Shown: positions 1 through 6,333, numbered from the stretch's first letter. The stretch: DNA of 12,049 bases from DATBFX01 sp036558305 (GCA_036558305.1 DATBFX010000247.1:1-12049), one strand, 5' to 3'. Numbers and translations are program-made. The notes: generated by a model from the sequence alone, not told the origin.

Positions 1-525
1 CCCCTCCCTGGACATCCTGAGCGCAGCGAAGGACCTCTCTCGTTCAAGATCACGGAGGAACAGATCCGCGCTGGTGTAGCACGCGCCACCTGGCCCGGCC
101 GCTACGAAGTCGCCGCCGACCACGGCCCTCGCGTCATCCTCGACGGTGCCCACTCTCCCGCATCGGCGCATGCCCTCGCGGACGCGCTCCGTGACGACGA
201 CTCGGTTCCCGCGGTCGTCGTCCTCGGTCTCCTCGGCGACAAAGACGCCGGCGCGATCGGCAGCGCCCTGGCGGCCATCGCCGACCGCTTCGTCGTCACC
301 GCACCGCGCAGCCCGCGCGCGGCACCGGCCGCGACGGTCGCCGGACGCCTCGCCTCGCTCGACCTTCCCGTCCAAACAGCGCCGGGCGTAGCCGAGGCGA
401 TCGCCGTCGCCACGGCGGAGACCGGGCAGGCCGGGACCGTGGTGGTCACCGGTTCGCTGAGCACGGTGGCGGAGGCGCGGGAGGCGTTCGGCCTTGCCGT
501 CTCCGATCCGCCGGTCGGCGATTGA
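1..525 (+). CDS. folC: Folylpolyglutamate synthase / dihydrofolate synthase, C-terminal part (5' end outside window)
   Basis: Frame 1 is open from the window edge to TGA at 523-525, giving 174 residues. FolC adds glutamate to dihydropteroate or folates using ATP, in the cytoplasm. The fragment has the family's linker (ITEEQIRAG then WPGRYEV), the C-terminal-domain motif DGAHSP at about residues 48-53 (usually DGAHNP), the LLGDKDAGAI segment that normally reads DKD, and the closing TGSLSTVAEARE that matches the usual TGSLYLVGEAR. The ATP-binding N-terminal domain lies outside the window. An oddity is that residues 5-12 (HPERSEGP) are encoded by a dispersed-repeat sequence just before the linker. 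The C-terminus looks complete. The next gene starts 251 bases downstream. Family assignment is confident; whether the enzyme is active cannot be judged from this part. Confidence 0.88.
   Translation, partial: PLPGHPERSEGPLSFKITEEQIRAGVARATWPGRYEVAADHGPRVILDGAHSPASAHALADALRDDDSVPAVVVLGLLGDKDAGAIGSALAAIADRFVVTAPRSPRAAPAATVAGRLASLDLPVQTAPGVAEAIAVATAETGQAGTVVVTGSLSTVAEAREAFGLAVSDPPVGD
11..41 (+). repeat. Dispersed repeat read in frame inside folC
   Basis: The core CCTGAGCGCAGCGAAGGA resembles a short interspersed sequence that I recall from memory as common between genes in Chloroflexota and some other bacteria (usually CATCCTGAGCG-AGCGAAGGATCT). Here it is translated in the folC frame as HPERSEGP. 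It sits in the region joining the N-terminal domain to the ITEEQ...WPGR linker, where family members have a short variable loop. Only one copy is in the window, so the repeat identity rests on recall rather than on comparison within the sequence. Confidence 0.5.
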
Positions 526-565
526 CCGCCGATAAGGGCGAAACGGGCCGGGAAAGGGGACCTTC

Positions 566-600
566 GGAACCGCGGCCGGATGGCGGTCATAGGGTAGACT
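566..600 (+). promoter_or_regulatory. Possible ECF-type promoter upstream of the sigma gene
   Basis: GGAACC at 566-571 matches the GGAAC -35 element typical of many ECF sigma factors. About 15 bases further on, GTCATAG (586-592) could act as the -10 element. A sigma-70-like TAGACT at 595-600 has no matching -35. ECF sigma genes often transcribe themselves, which would suit this position, but the leader would then be roughly 170 bases long. No second copy of the motif was identified to support it. Confidence 0.25.
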
Positions 601-606
601 GGACGT

Positions 607-650
607 ATCGCGCCGGGAGGACCTCGGTCCGGCGGGAAGCCCGACGCGAT
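607..650 (+). promoter_or_regulatory. Foldable leader segment (candidate three-way junction)
   Basis: ATCGCG (607-612) pairs with CGCGAT (645-650). Inside this stem, GGAC/GTCC (619-622 with 627-630, CTCG loop) and CGGG/CCCG (633-636 with 640-643) form two hairpins. The layout resembles a structured 5' leader between folC and the sigma gene. It matches no riboswitch class I know, and short stems arise easily by chance at this GC content. Confidence 0.2.
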
Positions 651-776
651 GAGGACGCTTGGGCTAGACGGTGGACACATCCTTTTTCATGGCTTCTGCC
701 GTATACCTAACCGACGGCGGCAACGGGGAGGCCGAATCGCACCAACAGCCAACCTGGTTAGGATGGCGTTGAGACG

Positions 777-1409
777 ATGGCGGCCAACGTCGGTGCCGAT
801 CCGAGAGCAGATTCGACCGCGGTCAGCGACGCCGAACTGATCGGGCGCGTGTCGGAGGGGGACGCCCGCGCGCTGGAGCTGCTGTACGATCGCTACTCGC
901 GCGTGGTTTACTCGTTCGCGCTCCGTATCGTCGGCGATCCGCAACTCGCGGAGGAACTGCTCCAGGAAGTCTTCCTCCGCACCTGGCAACAGGGCGCGGC
1001 GTTCCGTGCGGCTCGCGGCACGTTCATCACGTGGCTGCTGAGCATCACGCACAACATGGCGATCGACGAAGTCCGGAAGCGCCGGCGCCGGCCCCAACGG
1101 GCCGACAACGAGGAACCGGAAACGGTCCTCGCGGCGATGATGGACGAGGGGCAGGACGTCGAAGAGGAAGTCTGGCTGTCGAGTCTCCGCACGACGATCG
1201 CGTCGGCGCTGGAACAACTGCCACCGGCGCAGCGGGAGGCGATCGAGCTGGCCTACTTCCAGGGTCTGACCCAACGGGAGATCGCCGATCGCCTCGGCGA
1301 GCCGCTGGGGACGATCAAGACCAGGATGCGATTGGGCATCCAGAAGCTGCGCGAGCAGCTCGGCGATCTTGGCGAACTGGTGCAACGCAGCGAGGTGGAT
1401 GAAGCGTGA
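777..1409 (+). CDS. RNA polymerase ECF (group IV) sigma factor
   Basis: The product (210 residues) directs RNA polymerase to a specific promoter set. Region 2 spans about residues 30-105, with the LYDRYSRVVYSFALRI core, the EELLQEVFLRTW core-binding helix and the arginine-rich DEVRKRRRR end. Region 4 (about 143-194) has LPPAQREAIELAYFQGLTQREIADRL followed by the recognition helix GTIKTRMRLGIQKLR. The linker is acidic and there is no region 3, as expected for ECF factors. An in-frame TAG at 759-761 excludes a longer start, and ATG 777 is the first start codon after it. The ribosome site is weak (AGGA about 13 bases upstream), which suggests low expression. The gene overlaps the anti-sigma gene by GTGA, so the two are probably translationally coupled. 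SigK-like by partner type; the target regulon is unknown. Confidence 0.93.
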   Translation: MAANVGADPRADSTAVSDAELIGRVSEGDARALELLYDRYSRVVYSFALRIVGDPQLAEELLQEVFLRTWQQGAAFRAARGTFITWLLSITHNMAIDEVRKRRRRPQRADNEEPETVLAAMMDEGQDVEEEVWLSSLRTTIASALEQLPPAQREAIELAYFQGLTQREIADRLGEPLGTIKTRMRLGIQKLREQLGDLGELVQRSEVDEA

Positions 1410-2449
1410 GCGAGAGCCCCGACGCCCAGCAAACGCACTTGGGTCCCGAATGCGCATTTGTCCGAGATCAAGCGGCCTCGTACGTGATGGCCGCCCTCGA
1501 ACCCGACGAACGTCGCCGGATCGACCGCCACCGGAACCGTTGCCAGAAGTGCGATGGAGCGATCGCGGAGGTGCGCCAGACGGTCAGCTACCTCGCCTTC
1601 AGCGTTCCGCCGATGACCCCGCCGGTTCGGGCGAAAACGGCCCTTATGGAGCGCGTTGCCCAAGCGAGCCAGACCGAGTATCTGTTTCCGCAGCCGCCGA
1701 TCCCGGCACCGACGCTGACGATCCCGTCCTCGCAGGACGCCCTCGCTCCCATCCCCCCGGGTTGGGAAGACGCCAATCTCGCCTCCCCGCAATCGCCCGC
1801 CGGCAAGCCGGACCACGGCAGACGGTTCCTCCCCAGTTGGCACCTGCTGGCGACGCCGCTTGCGACCGTCCCGCTCGTCCTCGCCCTCGGCATCGTCGGC
1901 GTCTGGGCGATGAACACGCAGAATCGCCTCAGCGCCCGCTCGGCCCAGGTTGAAGCCCTCAATCTCCAGGTAGACCACCTGAAGGGGCGCGTCGCCACCC
2001 TCGACAGCACCCTCGCCGACGTCGACAAGTTCATCGAAGCGGCAGACGCGATCCACTACGACATGTCCGCAAGCACCAACTCCTCGGCCTCGAAAGCCGT
2101 CGGCCAGGTCATCGCCAACCCCGGCACCGACGAGGCGATGCTGGTCGTCAAGGGCCTGGGAGGAGGACACGCCACCTACGAAGTCCTCCTCGAATCCAAC
2201 GGCGGGAACATGATTTCGGCCGGCGAGTTGCCGGTCACCGCGGACGGTGCCGGCAAGGCGGTCCTGAAACTGTCCCAGCCGTTCTCGTCGTATCGATCGA
2301 TCCACATCAAGCCGAAGCTCGACAACGACGTCGGCCCCGCGTCCGATTCGGTCACGCCCTCGGCGCCGGACGCCCTCGTCGGCGTCATCGATCCCAACCT
2401 CGGCAACACCGGCGACACCGACGTGCCGGACGTCGGGCAATCGAATTAG
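1406..2449 (+). CDS. Membrane-anchored anti-sigma factor (zinc-motif N-terminus, RskA-like C-terminal domain)
   Basis: The product (347 residues, GTG start inside the sigma stop) should hold the upstream sigma factor inactive at the membrane. The cytoplasmic N-terminus carries the zinc anti-sigma motif H-x3-C-x2-C as HRNRCQKC (residues 42-49). A proline-rich linker (about 93-135) leads to one membrane helix (about 147-168, LLATPLATVPLVLALGIVGVWAM). A heptad-like segment (about 171-212, SAQVEALNLQVDHLKGRVATLDSTL) looks like a coiled coil. The outer part (about 230-325, AMLVVKGLGG...YEVLLESNGGNMISAGELPV...) resembles the RskA C-terminal domain. Release would be expected through regulated proteolysis or ligand sensing, but the signal is unknown. 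The extracytoplasmic coiled coil may mediate dimer formation. Confidence 0.88.
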   Translation: MSESPDAQQTHLGPECAFVRDQAASYVMAALEPDERRRIDRHRNRCQKCDGAIAEVRQTVSYLAFSVPPMTPPVRAKTALMERVAQASQTEYLFPQPPIPAPTLTIPSSQDALAPIPPGWEDANLASPQSPAGKPDHGRRFLPSWHLLATPLATVPLVLALGIVGVWAMNTQNRLSARSAQVEALNLQVDHLKGRVATLDSTLADVDKFIEAADAIHYDMSASTNSSASKAVGQVIANPGTDEAMLVVKGLGGGHATYEVLLESNGGNMISAGELPVTADGAGKAVLKLSQPFSSYRSIHIKPKLDNDVGPASDSVTPSAPDALVGVIDPNLGNTGDTDVPDVGQSN

Positions 2450-2453
2450 CAAC

Positions 2454-2501
2454 GAGGGAACAGGAGTTGAGGACGAGCGTGCTCCTGTTCCCTGTTCCCT
2501 C
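2454..2501. repeat. Heptamer-type inverted repeat between convergent genes; possible bidirectional terminator
   Basis: GGGAACAGGAG (2456-2466) pairs perfectly over 11 bases with CTCCTGTTCCC (2482-2492), leaving a 15-base loop. The right side holds a tandem TGTTCCCTGTTCCC, so an alternative pairing in another register (2454-2464 with 2491-2501) is also possible. It lies 4 bases after the anti-sigma stop and 5 bases before the end of the oppositely oriented small gene. There is no T-run, so it is not a standard intrinsic terminator, but it could stall polymerase from both sides. Confidence 0.65.
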
Positions 2502-2506
2502 GCAAC

Positions 2507-2722
2507 CTACTCGGCCCCGCGTCCGCCCTTCTTCGCCCGCTCTTGCTCCGCCAACCAGAGTTCGTCCACCCCGTATTGGAGGACGAACAGGCGGCAGAGC
2601 CGCTTCCACCCCAGGTCCGAGTAGTACCGCTTGAAAACCGCCCGCACATCCTCCGCCGTCTTCGCGGCGTCGAACTCGGCGTCGATCTTTTCGAGGAGTT
2701 CCCGCGTCACCTCTTGTGGCAT
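2507..2722 (-). CDS. Small hypothetical protein, 71 residues
   Basis: I do not recognise a family. The protein is helical-looking and charged: an acidic N-terminal stretch (EVTRELLEKIDAEFDAAKTAEDV), a central FKRYYSDLGWKRLCRLFVLQYG with aromatic and basic residues, then DELWLAEQERAKKGG. It has no signal peptide or membrane helix. ATG at 2722 is preceded by a good purine-rich ribosome site (GAGGGGGAG, about 5 bases upstream), which supports it being a real gene rather than a shadow. It stands alone, convergent to the anti-sigma gene and divergent from the glycosyltransferase operon, with a heptamer inverted repeat starting 23 bases upstream of its start codon. Confidence 0.6.
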   Translation of the reverse strand: MPQEVTRELLEKIDAEFDAAKTAEDVRAVFKRYYSDLGWKRLCRLFVLQYGVDELWLAEQERAKKGGRGAE

Positions 2723-2744
2723 CCTCGCTCCCCCTCTGCTGAGG

Positions 2745-2852
2745 CGGAGGGCGGAAGGCGGAGGGCGGGGTGATGACGTCTCAATCAGTCCTCAGTCCAC
2801 TCGCATTCCCCACACCCTCCCCCGCCTTCCGCCCTCCGCCTTCCGCCCTCCG
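2745..2852. repeat. 108-bp inverted repeat of 7-base units (24-bp perfect arms)
   Basis: The left arm at 2745-2768 is built of 7-base CGGAGGG/CGGAAGG units and is perfectly complementary, in reverse, to 2829-2852. The 60-base centre contains another tandem heptamer, TCAGTCCTCAGTCC (2785-2798). A second, imperfect copy of the arm family occurs at 10923-10993. It fills most of the divergent spacer between the small minus-strand gene and the glycosyltransferase operon. Its right end is one base before the candidate -35 box at 2854. No coding potential is evident. Confidence 0.85.
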
Positions 2853-2853
2853 T

Positions 2854-2883
2854 TTGCGCCACGATGCCCGAGCGGACTATAGT
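2854..2883 (+). promoter_or_regulatory. Sigma-70-like promoter of the glycosyltransferase operon
   Basis: TTGCGC (2854-2859) and TATAGT (2878-2883) are separated by 18 bases. Transcription would start near 2890, about 43 bases before the first gene. The -10 lies inside the 10-base palindrome GACTATAGTC (2875-2884). The -35 starts two bases after the inverted repeat ends, so the repeat occupies the upstream activator region. This is the clearest housekeeping-type promoter in the window. Confidence 0.5.
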
Positions 2884-2932
2884 CTCATCGCCCACTCCAA
2901 GCGGGCCCGGCGCGATAGATGAAGCGTAGGGG

Positions 2933-4069
2933 ATGAACAGCCTCGTGGAAAGCGGTCTCGCGTCCCAGGGCGCCCGATCGGCTGAAGCGGATTCGACATT
3001 CGAGACGCTCCCCGCCCCGTCGGCGCCCGTGGTCGACCGCCCGATTGCGATCCCGCGGTACGACGGTCACGCCGTCGCCAGCGGTGAACCACCGATTCGC
3101 TCGCTCAGTATCGTCGTTCCCGTCTACAACGAAGAGGGCAACCTCGAAGAACTGCATCGCCGTCTGACCGACGTCCTCACCGCGATCGGTCTTCCTTACG
3201 AGATCGTCGTCGTCGACGACGGTTCGAAGGACGGGACCTGGCGGATCGTCCAATCGCTCCACGCGCGCGATTCCCACGTCGTCGCCCTCCGCCACCGGCG
3301 CAACTTCGGCAAGGCGCAGGGTCTGGCCAACGGGTTCGCCGTCGCCAAAAACGACGTGATCGTGACGATGGACGGCGATCTCCAGGACGATCCGTACGAA
3401 CTGCCGCGCTTCCTCGCCAAACTCGACGAGGGGTACGACCTCGTCTCCGGTTGGAAGCAGCGCCGCCAGGATCCGCTCGGCAAAACCGCGCCTAGCAAAC
3501 TCTTCAACGCCACCGTCCGCCGCGCTTCGGGCGTCCCGCTCCACGACTTCAACTGCGGTTTCAAGGCCTACCGCCGCGAGGTCACGCAGCAAATCCGCCT
3601 CTACGGCGAACTCCATCGCTTCACCCCGGTCCTCGCCGACGCCGAGGGATTTCGCATCGCCGAGCTGCCCGTCAAGCACCACCCCCGCACCTGGGGCCAA
3701 TCCAAGTACGGCTACAAGCGCCTCGTCAAAGGGTTCCTCGATCTGCTCACCGTCGTCTTCCTCACCCACTACCGGCAGCGCCCAATGCACCTCTTCGGCA
3801 TTCCCGGTCTCTTCGCGTTGTTCCTCGGCATCGCCATCGGGATCGAACTGACGGTCGAGAAACTCTTCCTCGACCATCGCATCGGGACGCGACCACTCTT
3901 GATGCTCTGCGTTCTCCTGGTCGTGATCGGGACCCAATTCTTCGGTCTCGGTCTCCTGGGCGAATTCCTCGCCCACGGCTCGAACCCGCCCCGCCCCGAA
4001 CCCAGCCACGTCATCCGCGATTCACTCGGTCTTTCGCCACACGCGGCGCCGGCCGACGTACACGCGTGA
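2933..4069 (+). CDS. Family 2 glycosyltransferase, polyprenol-phosphate (DPMS/GtrB-like) type
   Basis: The product (378 residues) should move a sugar from a nucleotide-sugar to a lipid phosphate carrier at the inner face of the membrane. After about 55 variable N-terminal residues comes the GT-A domain: SIVVPVYNEEGNLEEL (59-74), EIVVVDDGSKDGT with the nucleotide-binding aspartates at 95-96, and TMDGDLQDDP with the metal-binding DGD at 147-149. GWKQRRQDPLGKTAPSKLFN and DFNCGFKAYRREV follow, both typical of DPMS-like enzymes. Two hydrophobic helices close the protein (about 285-305 and 322-345), as in GtrB/ArnC relatives. ATG 2933 touches its own AGGGG, so GTG 2945 (same frame, spacing about 11) is an alternative start. 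The gene overlaps the next by GTGA. Sugar and acceptor cannot be named from sequence. Confidence 0.9.
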   Translation: MNSLVESGLASQGARSAEADSTFETLPAPSAPVVDRPIAIPRYDGHAVASGEPPIRSLSIVVPVYNEEGNLEELHRRLTDVLTAIGLPYEIVVVDDGSKDGTWRIVQSLHARDSHVVALRHRRNFGKAQGLANGFAVAKNDVIVTMDGDLQDDPYELPRFLAKLDEGYDLVSGWKQRRQDPLGKTAPSKLFNATVRRASGVPLHDFNCGFKAYRREVTQQIRLYGELHRFTPVLADAEGFRIAELPVKHHPRTWGQSKYGYKRLVKGFLDLLTVVFLTHYRQRPMHLFGIPGLFALFLGIAIGIELTVEKLFLDHRIGTRPLLMLCVLLVVIGTQFFGLGLLGEFLAHGSNPPRPEPSHVIRDSLGLSPHAAPADVHA

Positions 4070-5136
4070 ACGAGCAATCGGTCGTCCATCGCCAGCAACC
4101 GGGCGCCGGCCAGGAAGATCCGGCCGGGCCGTCACCCATCCAACAAAGCCGAGCCGTCAGGACCGCGCGCCGCCTGTCCGCCATTCCGACTCCGGTCATC
4201 TTCGGCTTCTCGATCGTCCTGGCGATGCTGCTCCTGCTCTGGGAAGGCGCCCTGGGCGACGTCGGTCCCGCCATCCGCCGTGCCGACGCCGGCACGATCG
4301 TCGCCGGGCTCCTCCTCTACCTGGCCGGATTGGCGCTCCTCTGCCTCCGCTGGCACCTTCTCGTCCGGATGATCAAGGGCGTCTCGCACGCCCCGCGCGC
4401 CGCCGAGGCCTTCCTGACCTCGGTCGTCATCAACTACGCCGCCCCCGTGAGCCTCGCCGTGCCGAGCCGCGTCGCCCTGACCAAGCGTGCCCTCGGTCTG
4501 ACCGCGACCGAAACCGGCGCCGTCGCCCTCTGGGAAATCGCGACCGACGTGCTGGTGCTCGGTCTCGCCTCCCTGCTCTGGTTCGGGGTCGGCGGGCGCG
4601 AAGCGGACACCTTCTCCGCCGCATCGAGCAGCGCCCTTGTCGTCGTCGGGATCATCCTCGGCGCGCTCCTCGCCGGCATTGCCCTCCTCTTCATCGTCGC
4701 CCGGACGCGACCACGCCTCTGGGAGCGGATCCTCGCAACGGTTCGCACAACCCTCACCTATCCTACCCGGCGCCCGCTCGACGCTGTGCTTGCGGTTGGC
4801 ACGACGGTCGTCTACTGGATCGTCCAGGGGGCAGTCTTCTGGCTCCTTCTGGACGCCATCGGCGAGGACCCGAGTCTCGCCCTCGTCCTCGGTCTGATCA
4901 GCCTACCGATTCTCGTCGGGATGCTCAGTCCGGTCCCCGGCGGAGCCGGCGTCCGCGAAGCCCTGATGCTGGCCGTCGCCCGCGTCCACGGTGCCGACGG
5001 TGCCAGCGTCCTGCTGGCCGCCGTCACCTACCGCGTCGCCCTCTTCGCCTCGATCCCGATTCTCTACGCCCTCGTCCGAGTCTGGCTGACCTTCGATCCG
5101 GCGCCGCAACCGGCCCCGGTCTCCGAGGCGGAGTAA
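4066..5136 (+). CDS. UPF0104 / lysylphosphatidylglycerol synthase transmembrane-region family protein
   Basis: The product (356 residues) is a multi-pass membrane protein with roughly eight hydrophobic segments after a hydrophilic N-terminus of about 40 residues. Hallmarks are NYAAPVSLAVPSRVALTK in the first half and SPVPGGAGVREALM (288-301) with a following TYR (323-325), matching the PGGxGxxE pattern of this family (PF03706). MprF-like proteins use such a domain as a lipid flippase; stand-alone copies beside glycosyltransferases are usually of unproven function. The soluble aminoacyl-transferase domain of MprF is absent, so lysinylation of lipids is unlikely. It starts with GTG inside the glycosyltransferase stop (4-bp overlap), indicating tight co-expression and suggesting movement or presentation of that enzyme's lipid product. 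Confidence 0.82.
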   Translation: MNEQSVVHRQQPGAGQEDPAGPSPIQQSRAVRTARRLSAIPTPVIFGFSIVLAMLLLLWEGALGDVGPAIRRADAGTIVAGLLLYLAGLALLCLRWHLLVRMIKGVSHAPRAAEAFLTSVVINYAAPVSLAVPSRVALTKRALGLTATETGAVALWEIATDVLVLGLASLLWFGVGGREADTFSAASSSALVVVGIILGALLAGIALLFIVARTRPRLWERILATVRTTLTYPTRRPLDAVLAVGTTVVYWIVQGAVFWLLLDAIGEDPSLALVLGLISLPILVGMLSPVPGGAGVREALMLAVARVHGADGASVLLAAVTYRVALFASIPILYALVRVWLTFDPAPQPAPVSEAE

Positions 5137-5155
5137 CCACAGGAAAGGAAGCGAC

Positions 5156-5788
5156 GTGTCCGACGCCCAGGCAACGACGTCGACGGTTATCGACACCAGC
5201 AATTACCGGAAGCACACCCACGCGAACCCACTCCAGCGCCGCCTGATCGACCGCTTCCACCGCGTCATCGTCGCCAAAATCGCCGGACTCACCCCCGAAA
5301 CCTTCCTCGACGCCGGTTGCGGCGAAGGCTTCGTCGCCGAGATCTTGCTCCGCCAACTGCCCGGACTAAAGATCACCGGTTTCGACTTCAACCCCGCCGC
5401 CGTCGCCGTCGCCTCCCAGAAAGTCCCGAACGCCACCTTCCAGACCGCCAGCATCTTCGACATCCCGTTCGCCGACGGCAGTTTCGACGTCGTCGGCTGC
5501 TTCGAAGTGCTCGAACACCAGGAAGACCCGTCCGCCGCCCTCCGCGAGTTGGCGCGGGTCGCCCACCGCGCCGTCGTCCTCAGCGTCCCGCACGAACCCT
5601 ACTTTTCCCTCTCCAACGTCGCCCGCGGCAAGAACCTCAACGTCTGCCCCCGCGGCAGCGACCCCGACCACCGCCAGTTCTGGACCCGCCGCGCCTTCGG
5701 CGACTTCGTCGGCGGCATCCTCGACGTCCAGTGGCTCGGCGGCTCCATGCCTTGGACGATCTGCGTGGCCAAGAAGCGGACCATGTGA
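5156..5788 (+). CDS. Class I SAM-dependent methyltransferase
   Basis: The product (210 residues) is a cytoplasmic Rossmann-fold methyltransferase of the Methyltransf_11/25 type. Motif I is FLDAGCGEGF (50-59), the adenosyl-binding acidic residue is in ITGFDFNPAAV (D77), and the later FDVVGCFEVLEHQEDP followed by ALRELARVAHRAVVLSVPHEP matches the family's motifs II-III. The GTG start at 5156 has a strong AGGAAAGGAA ribosome site at 5141-5150. It lies 19 bases after the UPF0104 gene and so is probably the third gene of that operon, possibly methylating a sugar or lipid made there. The C-terminal part (DPDHRQFWTRRAFGDFV) is common in methyltransferases found in glycan clusters. The substrate is unknown. 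Confidence 0.85.
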   Translation: MSDAQATTSTVIDTSNYRKHTHANPLQRRLIDRFHRVIVAKIAGLTPETFLDAGCGEGFVAEILLRQLPGLKITGFDFNPAAVAVASQKVPNATFQTASIFDIPFADGSFDVVGCFEVLEHQEDPSAALRELARVAHRAVVLSVPHEPYFSLSNVARGKNLNVCPRGSDPDHRQFWTRRAFGDFVGGILDVQWLGGSMPWTICVAKKRTM

Positions 5789-5833
5789 TTCTGCTTTTGG
5801 CCTCTCGCCACCGCACGACGCGCCCATGTGCAC

Positions 5834-5933
5834 CGTAGGGGCACGGCATGCCCATTTGGATCAACTATTTCGCTTATTGTCGGCGTCGCGCGGGGGTAAG
5901 TTGGTCCGGATGACGGCATGCCGTGCCCCTACG
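5834..5933. repeat. 100-bp MITE-like element with 19-bp perfect terminal inverted repeats
   Basis: CGTAGGGGCACGGCATGCC (5834-5852) and its exact reverse complement (5915-5933) bracket a 62-base centre that is visibly AT-richer at its left (CATTTGGATCAACTATTTCG). It has no open frame of note and no transposase. It lies between the convergent methyltransferase and SnoaL-like genes. The TAG stop of the SnoaL-like gene (5931-5929 on the minus strand) is inside the right arm. From memory, the arm sequence resembles a palindromic repeat seen in several high-GC and cyanobacterial genomes, which I could not check here. No clear target-site duplication is visible at the edges. Confidence 0.85.
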
Positions 5934-6333
5934 AGTCCTGAACCGGGCGAGGCACCAGCGAATGGTGCGTGTGGACCGCCAACCACCACTCGCCCCGCCG
6001 CTCCAACACCGCCGTCATCCGGCCCCGCCGCTCGTGCCACGCCCCATCGGCGCCCTGTCCCTCGGAGGTCCATGGGCACGCCAGCCAGACACCATCGTCC
6101 CCATAGGCCCGAACATGCAACTCGTCGGTCAGAAACGTGAATCCGCGGATCGTCCCCCAGATGTGCCGCCATTGGTCCCGCTCCAACGCCTCCAACCCCA
6201 ACACCAACGCGGCCCTCGTCCCGAACGCGACGACGTCGGCGGCGAATATCGCCCGGCACCGCGCGTAGTCCTCCGTTCGCACGCACGCCTCCATCTCCGC
6301 CAGCCACCCCCGCACAATCGGATCGATCGCCAT
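5929..6333 (-). CDS. SnoaL / NTF2-like fold protein
   Basis: The product (134 residues) has the length and pattern of the NTF2-like superfamily: an N-terminal helix region (IVRGWLAEMEACVRTEDYARCRAIFAADVVAFG), a middle LEALERDQWRHIWGTIRGFTFL, then strands WLACPWTSEG, RRGRMTAVLERRGEWWLAVHTHHSLVP. Such proteins act as small isomerases, hydrolases or ligand binders; no function can be fixed. The start chosen is ATG 6333, preceded by GGGGGAGGG. An upstream ATG at 6360 would place that ribosome site inside the protein. The stop and the final S codon edge come from the 100-bp inverted-repeat element, so the original C-terminus may have been different. It stands alone, divergent from the gene at 6449. 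Confidence 0.75.
   Translation of the reverse strand: MAIDPIVRGWLAEMEACVRTEDYARCRAIFAADVVAFGTRAALVLGLEALERDQWRHIWGTIRGFTFLTDELHVRAYGDDGVWLACPWTSEGQGADGAWHERRGRMTAVLERRGEWWLAVHTHHSLVPRPVQDS

Noticed and set aside
681..707. Promoter at CTTTTT...TATACC before the sigma gene
   Set aside because: TATACC (702-707) looks like a -10, but no acceptable -35 lies 16-18 bases upstream; TGGACA at 672-677 is 24 bases away.
687..2452. Long open frames on the minus strand opposite the sigma and anti-sigma genes
   Set aside because: They mirror strongly recognised genes, are rich in R, G and D as expected from reversed GC-rich codons, and show no domain motifs or ribosome sites.
2885..4009. 374-residue minus-strand frame opposite the glycosyltransferase
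   Set aside because: Shadow frame: low-complexity E/V/G/D composition, while the opposite strand has a full set of glycosyltransferase motifs.
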